Of a stretch of 64,000 nt of DNA, positions 1-8,127 are shown piece after piece. Both the position numbers and the translations under genes were made by a program. Within the stretch, counting starts at the first letter, position 1. Each line of letters opens with the position of its first letter. The notes beneath the pieces were generated by a model. That model saw only the letters and a list, made by a program, of their open reading frames with translations. It did not search any database and had not been told where the DNA came from. Source of the stretch: Microbacterium testaceum (GTDB taxonomy: Bacteria > Actinomycetota > Actinomycetes > Actinomycetales > Microbacteriaceae); NCBI RefSeq assembly GCF_020781835.1, contig NZ_JAJGNJ010000005.1, forward strand, positions 186,001-250,000, read 5' to 3'.

Positions 1-1119
1 CACCATGAGGCCCAACCGCCGCACGGGCCGCGACCACAGCAGCGCCGCGAAAGCGACCAGCAGCGCGATGACGAGGATGATCCCGACGACACCCAGATGG
101 GTGCCTGCCTGGCGGAACCACGGAGTGAACGGCGTGAACTCGTCGTTGCCGACGTAGTCGAGCCACCAACCGAGCTCCGTGCGGATGTATGCGTTGTGAG
201 TGCCCGTGACGTATTGCGCGATGTGGTTCCACGACAGACCCGCGACCGCGATCGTGAGACCGGTGGCCATGAGCGAGGCCCATTCCCTCACCGGGAAGGG
301 ATCGACGCGACGGCGGAAGAAGCGCACGAGGAAGACGATCCCGAGCGCCAGCCCGAGCGCGAGGACACCGGGACGCGTGTAGGCCGCGACGAGTCCGATC
401 GGCAGGATCCACAGGTACTTCCGCTTGATCGCGAGCAGCATGCCGCTGAAGACCAGCAGCATGAACAGGCCCTCGCTGTAGCCGATCACGAAGAGGAACG
501 ACATCGGCGCGAACGAGAAGAAGACGACGGACCACCACGCGGCGCGCGGCTTGGTCACCGTGCGCATGAGGACGAAGAGCACCCACGTCGCCCCGAGGCT
601 GGCGGCGAGGCTGAGGAGGACGGCGACCGGTTGCCACCCCAGGCCCGTCGCACCGGAGAGTGTACGGACGAGGAAGGGGAAGACGGGCAGGAACGCCCAG
701 TTGTTCGGGAGGATGTCGCCCGAGACGTTCATCGGCAGCGACATGGGGTAGCCCTGCGCCGCGATCTGGCCGTACCGGTCGGCATCCCACCCGGTGAGGT
801 AGTCGAAGAACGTCCCCAGACGCTCACTGTCGGGACCGAAGCCCCAGCGCGCCGCCTTGGCGATGGAATAGAAGCCCCACAGCAGGCCGAAGTTCACCGC
901 GCGTGCGATCGCCCACAGCAGCAGCACCCGGGTGAACGCGCCGCGCTCGATCGGCTCCACACCCTGTGGCGCCCGCAGCACGTCCTGGCCGTACCGGCGC
1001 AGCGCCCGACCCGCGCGGGAGTCGACCAGGCGGCGGCCGCGGTCGCGCAGCGGGGCCAGGCGATCGTCGGTGGGGGCCGGCCGTACCGTGGGGACCAGCT
1101 CGCTCGGCGGTGCGCTCAC
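1..1119 (-). CDS. Polytopic membrane protein, PIG-V-like mannosyltransferase (3' end outside window)
   Basis: The reading frame is open from a GTG at 1119 to the window edge (373 codons, no stop), so the C-terminus is missing. The first 60 or so residues are polar and Arg-rich. Then come hydrophobic segments and a short luminal-type loop with WDADRYGQIAAQGYP followed by NNWAFLPVFPFLVR. A W-D-x-x-x-Y-x-x-I-A-x-x-G-Y loop after the first membrane segment, followed by a P-x-F-P stretch, is typical of the PIG-V/GPI-mannosyltransferase-like GT-C proteins common in actinobacteria, which use polyprenyl-phospho-sugars on the outer membrane face. The exact substrate cannot be told. A weak AAGG lies about 8 bases before the GTG; no ATG is available upstream in frame. 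The divergent neighbour region starts at 1573. Confidence 0.72.
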   Translation of the reverse strand, partial: MSAPPSELVPTVRPAPTDDRLAPLRDRGRRLVDSRAGRALRRYGQDVLRAPQGVEPIERGAFTRVLLLWAIARAVNFGLLWGFYSIAKAARWGFGPDSERLGTFFDYLTGWDADRYGQIAAQGYPMSLPMNVSGDILPNNWAFLPVFPFLVRTLSGATGLGWQPVAVLLSLAASLGATWVLFVLMRTVTKPRAAWWSVVFFSFAPMSFLFVIGYSEGLFMLLVFSGMLLAIKRKYLWILPIGLVAAYTRPGVLALGLALGIVFLVRFFRRRVDPFPVREWASLMATGLTIAVAGLSWNHIAQYVTGTHNAYIRTELGWWLDYVGNDEFTPFTPWFRQAGTHLGVVGIILVIALLVAFAALLWSRPVRRLGLMV

Positions 1120-1248
1120 TCGGAACCTTTCACACAGGGAGGAAGTGGGCTGCTGACGACGGTGTCCGGCCCGGACAAGTGCATTCGGCCAGATCGTACC
1201 GGATGCACACCAACGTCCTTCCCGGTTGACATTCAGGAAATGCCCTGG

Positions 1249-1572
1249 TCAGTGGGCGTCGCCGACGAGTTTGAGGCCCACCACGCAGCCCACCAGACCG
1301 AGGATCAGGAGGATCTTCACCAGGGAGATCGGCTCCGCTCCCCCCACCATCGCGATGACGACGGTCAAGGCCGCGCCGATCCCCACCCACACGGCGTACG
1401 CCGTCCCGGTCGGGATATCCCGCATCGCCCACGCCAGGCCCGCCATGCTGGCCACCAGCGCGACACCGAACACGACGCTCGGCCACAGCCTGGTGAGGCC
1501 CTCCGACCGTCCGAGCGCGGTGGCCCACACCGCTTCCAGGACACCCGAGACGGCCAGAACGATCCACGACAT
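1249..1572 (-). CDS. sugE: SMR-family guanidinium exporter (SugE/Gdx type)
   Basis: A 107-residue protein of four predicted membrane helices, the usual size of the small multidrug resistance family. It begins MSWIVLAVSGVLEAVWA with the essential membrane Glu at position 13, and carries the GTAYAVWVGIG signature of helix 3. The W-E-x-x-W arrangement and this start are closer to SugE/Gdx than to EmrE. Gdx proteins work as antiparallel dimers that exchange guanidinium for two protons. The call is supported by context: a guanidine-III-like riboswitch at 1586-1626 ends directly against the Shine-Dalgarno AAGGAG (1580-1585), seven bases before the ATG. The gene stands alone. Specificity for guanidinium rather than quaternary ammonium drugs is inferred from the riboswitch and the SugE-like sequence. 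Confidence 0.9.
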   Translation of the reverse strand: MSWIVLAVSGVLEAVWATALGRSEGLTRLWPSVVFGVALVASMAGLAWAMRDIPTGTAYAVWVGIGAALTVVIAMVGGAEPISLVKILLILGLVGCVVGLKLVGDAH

Positions 1573-1585
1573 GACGGTGCTCCTT

Positions 1586-1626
1586 GGCCAGTCTTGTCGC
1601 TGTCCGGGTACTGATCCCTCGTCCGG
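1586..1626 (-). ncRNA. Guanidine-III (ykkC-III) riboswitch candidate
   Basis: Read on the minus strand the 41 nt contain, in order, CCGGACGAGG, a 7-nt arm GATCAGT, ACCCGGACAGCGACAAG and a closing arm ACTGGCC. The two CCGG blocks can pair as the pseudoknot, and TCAGT pairs with ACTGG. This matches my recollection of the class III guanidine aptamer (CCGGACGAGG, ACCCGG and GACAAG blocks between paired arms) in order and spacing. The aptamer abuts the ribosome binding site of a SugE-type exporter, so translational control is likely: ligand binding would expose AAGGAG. Identified by eye; a covariance-model search was not possible. Confidence 0.85.
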
Positions 1627-1727
1627 TGGTGCGGTGCGCACGCTCCTCCCACGGTAGTAGGCGAGCCTGTGCAGTCCCCGTGCACGGCATCCCCCCGCTT
1701 CCGACGGAGGCGACCGAGGATCGCGGG

Positions 1728-2600
1728 CTACAGCAGGAAGATCGACACGAGGCCGGGATTGTGCGCGTGCACCAGCACCCCGAAGACGACGGCGTCGAAG
1801 AGCAGATGCACCGTCACGACGTACCAGAGCGAGCGGGTGCGCAGGAACAGGAAGCCCTGGACCAGGGCGAACGGGATGGTCAGGACCGGCCCCCAGGCCT
1901 GATATCCCAGCTCCCACAGGAACGACACGAAGACGACGGCCTGCAGGACGTTCGCGCTCACGTCGGGGAAGTGCCGACGCAGGAGCGCGAACACGGTGCA
2001 CACGAAGAACAGCTCGTCCCAGATGCCGACGGCTCCGACGCCGACGAACAGACGGGCGATCAGCTCCGGAGTGTCCACGACGGGCCAGTTCGTGTACACG
2101 CCCGACGTGATGAAGTAGAACGGCAGGATCAGCCACCCGAGCACGATCACCCCGACCAACCAGGCCCACTGCCACCACGCCCACCGACCGCCACCGCGCC
2201 AGGGGAAGCGGATGGCCCGGTCGCCGAACACGAAGCGCGAGAGCACGTAGGGCAGGATCACGGCACCGCCGAGCGCGAGCGTGAACCGCACGAAAGCCGC
2301 GTCGTCGAGCTCGGCCTGGAGCGGGATGAGGCTGACGACGAACTGGCCGAGCGCGATGAGGAACACGTCGCGCGCGATGCTCGGCACCGGCGGGGCGTCG
2401 CGCACCGGGACGATCGGGGTGCCGGCGAGCCGGTCGACGAGCACGGCGGATGCCACGGCGATCGCCAGCACGATCCACCCGAGCCAGACGATCTGAACGA
2501 CGAACAGCACGGGCGCCGCGAGACACACCAGCACCGCCGGCACGAGCCTCGGCGTCCAGGTGCGGCGGACGCTTCCGGGTGCGGCGACGTGGGCGCTCAT
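1728..2600 (-). CDS. CPBP-family intramembrane protease-like protein
   Basis: A 290-residue polytopic protein with about eight hydrophobic segments. The C-terminal third resembles the CPBP (CAAX protease/bacteriocin-processing, Abi) fold: an acidic motif IWDELFFV at about 193-200 and HLLFD at 265-269 in the last helices. In active CPBP enzymes motif 1 is E-E-x-x-x-R; here it reads D-E-L-F-F-V, so one Glu is Asp and the Arg is missing, and the Phe-x-x-x-His of motif 2 is not evident. It may therefore be catalytically altered. Its ATG overlaps the trmB stop (ATGA, 2597-2600), implying translational coupling. The function in the cell is unknown. Confidence 0.7.
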   Translation of the reverse strand: MSAHVAAPGSVRRTWTPRLVPAVLVCLAAPVLFVVQIVWLGWIVLAIAVASAVLVDRLAGTPIVPVRDAPPVPSIARDVFLIALGQFVVSLIPLQAELDDAAFVRFTLALGGAVILPYVLSRFVFGDRAIRFPWRGGGRWAWWQWAWLVGVIVLGWLILPFYFITSGVYTNWPVVDTPELIARLFVGVGAVGIWDELFFVCTVFALLRRHFPDVSANVLQAVVFVSFLWELGYQAWGPVLTIPFALVQGFLFLRTRSLWYVVTVHLLFDAVVFGVLVHAHNPGLVSIFLL

Positions 2601-3316
2601 GGCGCGAGACGGGTGTAGGCGAGATCGCGGATGTCGCGACCGACGCGGAGGCCCTTGCGCTCGAACGCGGTGAGCACGCGGCCCTCGAAACGTTCGGCCC
2701 ACTCCCCCGTGAAGCCCCGCTCGAAGCCGGGGGCGGCATCGAGCACGGCGCGCATCTGATCGGCGTAGTCCTGCCAGTCGGTCGCGAGCCGCAGCGTTCC
2801 ACCGGGTCGCAGGGCCTGGGCCGCGATCCTGGCGAACTCCGGGGCGACGAGCCGCCGCTTGGTGTGCTTCTTCTTGTGCCAGGGGTCGGGGAAGAACACC
2901 CAGAGCTCGTCGACGGATGCCGCCGGCAGCAGGTGCTCGAGCACCTCGGGGGCATTGGCCTCGACCAGGCGCAGGTTCCGCGCCCCGGCGCGGTCGGCGT
3001 CCAGCATGGTGCGGGCCAAGCCCGCGGAGAAGACCTCGACGGCGAGGAAGTCCGTGTCGGGATGCGCGGAGGCGGCGGCGACGATCTGGTGCCCCTGGCC
3101 CGAACCGACCTCGACGATCAACGGCGCGCGGCGCCCGTACACTTCGGCCGGATCGATCGCCGCCCCCGGACGGACGCTCGTCGCGGCGGCGCCCCGCTCG
3201 ACCGGCAGGAGGTAGGACGGCGACAGCTCTGCCCACGCACGGTCCTGGGCCTCCGACATGCGGCCGGAGCGCCGGACGAACGACACCGGACGGTCGCGGT
3301 AGGCGGGGGCTTCCAT
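2597..3316 (-). CDS. trmB: tRNA (guanine-N7-)-methyltransferase
   Basis: This enzyme makes m7G46 in the variable loop of tRNAs using S-adenosylmethionine. The 239-residue protein has the SAM-binding motif VEVGSGQG at 68-75, an acidic ligand in AVEVFS near 92-97, and the TrmB signature FFPDPWHKKKHTKRR at 141-155, which is nearly diagnostic. The C-terminal region (ATDWQDYA, TAFERKG) also fits the family. Length is normal. The ATG at 3316 was chosen because TACCCT at 3324-3329 lies seven bases upstream and there is no Shine-Dalgarno, as expected for a leaderless mRNA. The downstream CPBP-like gene overlaps by 4 nt. Confidence 0.95.
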   Translation of the reverse strand: MEAPAYRDRPVSFVRRSGRMSEAQDRAWAELSPSYLLPVERGAAATSVRPGAAIDPAEVYGRRAPLIVEVGSGQGHQIVAAASAHPDTDFLAVEVFSAGLARTMLDADRAGARNLRLVEANAPEVLEHLLPAASVDELWVFFPDPWHKKKHTKRRLVAPEFARIAAQALRPGGTLRLATDWQDYADQMRAVLDAAPGFERGFTGEWAERFEGRVLTAFERKGLRVGRDIRDLAYTRLAP

Positions 3317-3323
3317 GGCATCC

Positions 3324-3329
3324 AGGGTA
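3324..3329 (-). promoter_or_regulatory. -10 element for leaderless trmB
   Basis: TACCCT on the minus strand, separated from the trmB ATG by GGATGCC only. Transcription would start at or within a base of the start codon. It is one of many such TAnnnT-N6/7-start arrangements in the window. Confidence 0.6.
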
Positions 3330-3390
3330 GGCGAGGTCTCTCGGACCTCTCCGTGCGGGTCGCGCGACTGCTCGCGCGGCTTCCGGCCGC

Positions 3391-4224
3391 TCACGGCACG
3401 GTCACGAAGTCGATGAGCTCTTCGACACGGCCGAGCAGAGCGGGCTCCAGGTCGCGGAAGGTCGTCACGCGCGACAGGATGTGCTGCCAGGCCCGGGCGA
3501 GGTCGGCCTGCTCGTGCGCGGGCCAGCCCAGGGCCCGGCACACGCCGACCTTCCACTCGATGCCGCGCGGCACCTCGGGCCACGCGGCGATGCCGACGGC
3601 TCGCGGCGTGACGCACTGCCACACGTCGACGAAGGGATGACCGACGATGCGCACGTGCGCACCGTGGCGTCCTCGCGCGATCTTCTCGGCGATCCGCGAC
3701 TCCTTGGAGTTCGGCACGAGGTGGTCCACGAGCACGCCGTAGCGGCGCTCGGCGCTGGGGGGCTCGGCATCCAGGGTCTGCTCGAGGAGGTCGACTCCCT
3801 CGAGGAACTCCACGACCACGCCCTCCGCGCGGAGGTCGGCGCCCCAGACCTTCTCCACGAGCTCGGCGTCGTGCTTGCCCTCGACGAGGATGCGGCTGGC
3901 CCGGGCCGTGCGCGCGCGCTGCTCGGGGGCGGCGAACGACCCGGAGGCGGTCCGCGTCCTCCCCTTCGGCGCGACCGCGGGGGCGACGAGCACGATCGGC
4001 TCGCCGTCGACGAGGAACCCTCCGCCGAGGGGGAACAGCCGGCGCGCGCCACGGCGGTCCTCGAGCTCGACGTTCATGCCGTCGACGCGGGTGACCGCCC
4101 CGCAGAATCCGTCGCCCGCCACCTCCACGACCAGGTCGACGGATGCCGCGACCTCGGCGGCCTTCTTGCGGCCCGCCTCGCGCCAGCCGCGCGCGAGCAC
4201 GTCCGTGCCGTAGCGATCGTCCAT
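3391..4224 (-). CDS. DUF3097 family protein with Toprim-like motif
   Basis: A 277-residue soluble protein matching the actinobacterial DUF3097 family in length and pattern. The N-terminal half has a small-barrel-like stretch (VDLVVEVAGDGFCGAVTRV, 29-47). The middle has ILVEGKHDAELVEKVWG from 112, an E-G-K-x-D motif reminiscent of Toprim-type nucleotidyl-transfer or hydrolase domains, followed by VLVDHLVPNSKE, where the Asp could be a second metal ligand. The C-terminal third has a conserved-looking HPFVDVWQCVTPRAVG. No biochemical role is established to my knowledge; Toprim similarity suggests a nucleic-acid role (inference). It starts at ATG 4224 with GGAGGT about 7 bases upstream, behind a TAGGCT -10 at 4246-4251, divergent from the TPM gene. 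Confidence 0.82.
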   Translation of the reverse strand: MDDRYGTDVLARGWREAGRKKAAEVAASVDLVVEVAGDGFCGAVTRVDGMNVELEDRRGARRLFPLGGGFLVDGEPIVLVAPAVAPKGRTRTASGSFAAPEQRARTARASRILVEGKHDAELVEKVWGADLRAEGVVVEFLEGVDLLEQTLDAEPPSAERRYGVLVDHLVPNSKESRIAEKIARGRHGAHVRIVGHPFVDVWQCVTPRAVGIAAWPEVPRGIEWKVGVCRALGWPAHEQADLARAWQHILSRVTTFRDLEPALLGRVEELIDFVTVP

Positions 4225-4245
4225 GGGGGTACCTCCGAACGCCCG

Positions 4246-4251
4246 AGCCTA
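4246..4251 (-). promoter_or_regulatory. -10 element for the DUF3097 gene
   Basis: TAGGCT on the minus strand. The expected start site lies near 4240, giving a short leader that contains the Shine-Dalgarno GGAGGT (4231-4236). This is a leadered counter-example to the leaderless genes around it. Confidence 0.45.
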
Positions 4252-4347
4252 TGTGCCGTCGGCGTGCGCTCAGGGCGGACGCGCCGATCCTTCCCGGGTG
4301 TCCGAGGGGCTTTATAGAGTGAAGGCCTCAGCGCCGAAGGGGGATGC

Positions 4348-6408
4348 ATGCGAAAGCCGAAGGCGGCAGCGATCATGGCGGGTCTCGTGGTCGCGGCGGT
4401 GTCCGTCCTCGGTCTCACCGTCCCCGCGTGGGCGGTGCCGCCTCCCTCGCTCGGATCGAGCTATGTCCTGGACCGGGCCGACGTCCTGACCACCGCGCAA
4501 GAGGCCGAGGTCCAGTCGCGGCTCGTGCGCCTGGCCGACCAGACGGGGCTGGACATGTGGGTCGTCTACGTCGACGAGTTCAGCGAGCCCACCGCCGCCG
4601 AGGACTGGGCGAACGAGACGGCCAACCGCAACAATCTCGGCCCGCACCAGTACCTCCTGGCCGTCTCGGTGGACGGCCGCGCCTTCTATCTGTCGGGCGA
4701 CGTCGACGACGGCGCCCTCACGGCGCAACAGCTCACCGAGATCGAGCAGGATCTGATCCAGCCCGCACTGTCCGCCGGCGACTACGCGGGCGCGGCGGAC
4801 GCCGCGGCGACGGGCATCACGACGGCCGCTCGGGGCGCGCAGCCCGCGCCGCCGCCCACCCCGGCCGGCAGCGGGCCCGACATCGCGCTCATCGCCCTCG
4901 TGGTCTTCCTCGTGCTCGCCCTCGGCGGCGGGCTGCTGTGGCTGTGGGTGCGCCGTCGCCGGGCGGCTCCCTCCTCCGCGCCGGCCGGCGGCGAGAGCCT
5001 CGAGGATCTGGAGCGTCGGGCGGGCACCGCACTCGTCGCCACCGACGACGCGGTGAAGACCAGCGAGCAGGAGCTCGGATTCGCCCGCGCCCAATTCGGC
5101 GACGCGGCCGCCGCACCCTACGCCGAGGTCCTCGTCCAGGCGAAGGCCGACCTCGACCGGGCCTTCACGATCGCGCAGCAGCTCGACGACGACGTGCCCG
5201 AGACCGAAGAGCACAGGCGCGCGGGTTACGTCGAGATCCTCCGTCTGTGCGCCACGGCCGACGAGGCACTGGATGCCAAGGCCGCCGCCTTCGACCAGCT
5301 TCGGGCTCTCGAATCCGACGCCCCGGCAGCGGTGGAACGCGTGCGAGAGCGCCACGGCGCCGCCGGTGCCGCGCTGGACGGCGCCGCGCGCGAGCTGGCC
5401 TCGCTACGCGAGCGGTACGCCGACGACGCCCTCGCCTCCGTCGCCGACAACCCTGCCCAGGCCCGCGCACGCCTCGATCTCGCCGCCGAGCAGCTCTCCA
5501 TCGCCGAGCGCGCGATCGCGGCCGGATCGTCCGGGGAGGCCGCCGTCGCCATCCGCGCCGCCGAGGCCGCGGTCGCCCAGGCCGAGGGTCTGGAGAAGGC
5601 CATCCCCTCGCTCGGGGCCGACGTGGCCACCGCCGAGCGCCGCGCCTTCGATCTCGTCGCCGAGATCGAAGGCGACCTCGCCGCGGCCGCGGCCCTCCCC
5701 GATGCCGACGCCCGCGTCGCCGGAGCCATCGCCACGACCCGGACGCAGCTCGAGGCCGGGCGCGCCGCGCTGACGCCTCCGCGTACGGCGCCGCTTCGTG
5801 CCCTCGCCGCGCTCGAGCAGGGCAACACCGCGATCGACGCGGTGCTCCGCGCGGCGCACGATGAAGCCGAGCGCCGTCGCCGAGCCCAGTCGCAACTGGA
5901 CACCGTCCTCGTCCAGGCACGCGCACAGGTATCGGCGACCGAGGACTTCATCTCGGCGCGGCGGGGGGCCATCGGCGCCACGGCGCGCACGCGACTCGCC
6001 GAGGCCGGTGCGGCTCTCGTCCAGGCCGAGCAGCTGCGTGCCGCCGACCCTGCCGCCGCCCTCGCCTCCGCTCAGCGCGCCGCCGACCTCGCGGGTCGGG
6101 CCGCGTCGCTGGCACAGAACGACGTCAGCGCCTTCGGGGGCGGCCGAGTCGGTGGCGGCGGCAGCGGCGGCGACGTGATGGGAGCGATCCTCGGCGGCAT
6201 CGCCGTCAATGCGATCCTCGGCGGCGGCGGCCGCTCGCGTGGCGGATTCGGCGGTGGCGGGATGGGCGGTCTCGGCGGCATGCTCGGGGGTATGGGCGGC
6301 GTGGGCGGCTCCCGGTCCGCCGGAGTGCGCTCCGGCGGGGCGCGCGGACGTACCGGCGGTCTCTCCTCCGGCGGATCGCGTGGCCGACGCGGAGGGGGTC
6401 GCTTCTGA
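4348..6408 (+). CDS. TPM-domain membrane protein with long cytoplasmic coiled coil and Gly-rich tail
   Basis: A 686-residue, multi-part protein. Residues 1-29 form a signal peptide (AVSVLGLTVPAWA). Residues 35-155 form a TPM domain (YVLDRADVLTTAQEAEVQSRL, then a YLLAVSVDGRAFYLSG strand region) outside the membrane. A Pro-rich linker leads to one membrane helix at about 178-200, then RRRR as a cytoplasmic anchor. Residues 215-590 are Ala/Glu-rich coiled coil, and about 595-686 is a Gly-rich tail. TPM domains occur in photosystem II repair (TLP18.3) and in bacterial envelope proteins. PspA follows 91 bp downstream on the same strand, which suggests that this protein reports on or supports membrane state together with PspA (inference). 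The coiled-coil half has a soluble paralogue at 57442-58752. The start has AAGGGGG upstream and a possible TATAGA -10 near 4313. Confidence 0.88.
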   Translation: MRKPKAAAIMAGLVVAAVSVLGLTVPAWAVPPPSLGSSYVLDRADVLTTAQEAEVQSRLVRLADQTGLDMWVVYVDEFSEPTAAEDWANETANRNNLGPHQYLLAVSVDGRAFYLSGDVDDGALTAQQLTEIEQDLIQPALSAGDYAGAADAAATGITTAARGAQPAPPPTPAGSGPDIALIALVVFLVLALGGGLLWLWVRRRRAAPSSAPAGGESLEDLERRAGTALVATDDAVKTSEQELGFARAQFGDAAAAPYAEVLVQAKADLDRAFTIAQQLDDDVPETEEHRRAGYVEILRLCATADEALDAKAAAFDQLRALESDAPAAVERVRERHGAAGAALDGAARELASLRERYADDALASVADNPAQARARLDLAAEQLSIAERAIAAGSSGEAAVAIRAAEAAVAQAEGLEKAIPSLGADVATAERRAFDLVAEIEGDLAAAAALPDADARVAGAIATTRTQLEAGRAALTPPRTAPLRALAALEQGNTAIDAVLRAAHDEAERRRRAQSQLDTVLVQARAQVSATEDFISARRGAIGATARTRLAEAGAALVQAEQLRAADPAAALASAQRAADLAGRAASLAQNDVSAFGGGRVGGGGSGGDVMGAILGGIAVNAILGGGGRSRGGFGGGGMGGLGGMLGGMGGVGGSRSAGVRSGGARGRTGGLSSGGSRGRRGGGRF

Positions 6409-6499
6409 CGCTCCTCGCCCGTCCGGAACGGGCCGTCACAGAAAACTCGTAGCAATCGGCACCAGACTCGACACCGTCGCCTCAGGAAGGAAATCCCGC

Positions 6500-7252
6500 A
6501 TGGCCAAGCAGTCCATCTTCGGTCGGATCTCGACCCTCGTCCGCGCGAACATCAATGCGCTCCTCGACCAGGCCGAGGACCCGCAGAAGATGCTCGATCA
6601 GCTCGTTCGCGACTACTCCAACTCGATCGCCGACGCCGAGTCGGCCATCGCCGAGACCATCGGCAATCTGCGTCTGCTCGAGCGCGATCACCAGGAAGAC
6701 GTTCAGGCCGCCGCGGAGTGGGGCAACAAGGCTCTGGCCGCCAGCCGCAAGGGCGACGAGCTGCGCGCCGCCGGCAACGTCGGCGAGGCCGACAAGTTCG
6801 ACAACCTCGCCAAGATCGCGCTGCAGCGTCAGATCACGGCCGAGAGCGAGGCGAAGGCCGCCGAGCCCACGATCGCGTCGCAGACCGAGGTCGTCGACAA
6901 GCTCAAGGACGGTCTGAACGGGATGAAGACCAAGCTCGAGCAGCTGAAGTCCAAGCGCAGCGAACTGCTCGCCCGCGCCAAGGTCGCCGAGGCGCAGAAC
7001 AAGGTGCACGACGCCGTCAAGTCGATCGACGTGCTCGACCCCACGAGCGAGCTCGGACGCTTCGAGGACAAGATCCGCCGCGAGGAGGCGCTCGCAGCCG
7101 GGAAGCAGGAGCTGGCCGCATCGAGCATCGACGCGCAGTTCAACGCGCTCGAGGACGTCGGCGAACTCACCGAGGTCGAGGCGCGCCTGGCCGCGCTGAA
7201 GACGGGCGCTCCGCAGCGGGCCGCCATCGACGCCCCCAGCCCCGACCTCTGA
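6500..7252 (+). CDS. pspA: PspA/IM30 family envelope-stress protein
   Basis: A 250-residue all-helical protein beginning IFGRISTLVRANINALLDQAEDPQKMLDQLVRDY. This is the hallmark PspA/Vipp1 opening: an amphipathic helix, then the EDPxK(M)LDQ motif. The rest is charged coiled coil up to about 225, then a short disordered tail. PspA/IM30 proteins polymerise into ESCRT-III-like rods and rings that bind and repair stressed inner membranes. The ATG at 6500 is preceded by GGAAGGA. It is probably co-transcribed with the TPM gene, and a strong hairpin at 7260-7297 ends the unit. No PspBC or ClgR-type partner is adjacent, as usual in this lineage. Confidence 0.93.
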   Translation: MAKQSIFGRISTLVRANINALLDQAEDPQKMLDQLVRDYSNSIADAESAIAETIGNLRLLERDHQEDVQAAAEWGNKALAASRKGDELRAAGNVGEADKFDNLAKIALQRQITAESEAKAAEPTIASQTEVVDKLKDGLNGMKTKLEQLKSKRSELLARAKVAEAQNKVHDAVKSIDVLDPTSELGRFEDKIRREEALAAGKQELAASSIDAQFNALEDVGELTEVEARLAALKTGAPQRAAIDAPSPDL

Positions 7253-7259
7253 TCGACCC

Positions 7260-7297
7260 GGGAGCGCACCGCCCGTCGGGTGGTGCGCTCCCCTTTT
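7260..7297 (+). terminator. Rho-independent terminator after pspA
   Basis: GGAGCGCACC (7261-7270) pairs perfectly with GGTGCGCTCC (7282-7291), extendable by one G-C pair, with an 11-nt loop and then CCTTTT. It lies directly after the pspA stop and before the arginase-family start. Confidence 0.88.
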
Positions 7298-7311
7298 CCG
7301 ACAGGCATGCC

Positions 7312-8127
7312 ATGACGCGTTTCGTCATCGCCCCGCAATGGCAGGGATCCTCGTCTTCGCGCGCGATGCAGCTCATCGACGGCGCGGAGGCGATCGCCGG
7401 CGACCTGCCCCGTGCCGCGACGACCGCCGTGGACGCTCTCCCGGAGGCCGGCGACGCCCAGGGCACGCGCGTGCTCCGGGCCAGCGCCCTCGTCCGCATG
7501 CGAGAGCGGATCCGGGAGGCCGTCGCCGACGTGACGGGTGAGCATGCGATCACGATCGGCGGCGATTGCGGAGTCGCGCTCGGGGCTGTCTCCGCCGTCG
7601 CGGACGACGACCTCGCGATCGTCTGGATCGACGCGCACGCCGACCTCCACACCCCCGAGTCTTCGCCCAGCGGCGCCTTCCACGGGATGGTGCTGCGAGC
7701 GGTCCTCGGCGAAGGCATCGACCCGCTTCGCCTGACTCCCGGCATCGACCCGTCCCGCGTCGTGCTCGCGGGCACGCGGGCCGTGGAGGCCGAGGAACAG
7801 CGCTACATCGACGAGCACGGCATCCGCACCGTGCCGGCATCCGCACTGTCCGATCCGGACGCCCTCGCCGCTGCGGCGGTCGCGACCGGTGCGTCGCGCG
7901 TCTACGTGCACGTCGACCTCGACGTGCTCGACCCGGCCGAGATCACGGGCGTCGCCCTGCCCGAACCGTTCGGGGCCCGAGCGGCCGACGTGGCCGCCTC
8001 CATCCGCCGGCTGCGGGAGCGACTGCCGCTTGCGGGGGCGACCATCACCGAGTTCTCGCCGGCCTCCCCCGTGGCGGCCGTCGACGATCTCGGCACGATC
8101 CTGCGCCTGGTCGGGGCGCTCGCATGA
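7312..8127 (+). CDS. Arginase/agmatinase-family (ureohydrolase-like) protein
   Basis: A 271-residue protein with the ureohydrolase fold signatures: IGGDCG at 82-87, DAHADLHTP at 107-115 and VDLDVLDP at 201-208. These motifs hold the binuclear manganese site of arginases and agmatinases. The first motif is normally GGDHS, and the His is a metal ligand; here it is Cys86. All the Asp ligands and His109 are kept. The family hydrolyses guanidino compounds or formimino-glutamate, but the substrate here cannot be assigned and metal binding may be changed. The ATG at 7312 follows the pspA terminator. The stop overlaps the next start (ATGA), so the two proteins are made together. Confidence 0.85.
   Translation: MTRFVIAPQWQGSSSSRAMQLIDGAEAIAGDLPRAATTAVDALPEAGDAQGTRVLRASALVRMRERIREAVADVTGEHAITIGGDCGVALGAVSAVADDDLAIVWIDAHADLHTPESSPSGAFHGMVLRAVLGEGIDPLRLTPGIDPSRVVLAGTRAVEAEEQRYIDEHGIRTVPASALSDPDALAAAAVATGASRVYVHVDLDVLDPAEITGVALPEPFGARAADVAASIRRLRERLPLAGATITEFSPASPVAAVDDLGTILRLVGALA

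Noticed and set aside
4348..6408. Gly-rich tail as an assembly repeat or PE_PGRS-like antigen
   Set aside because: The same tail exists in the soluble paralogue at a different locus, so it belongs to the family. No PE/PPE N-terminus is present.
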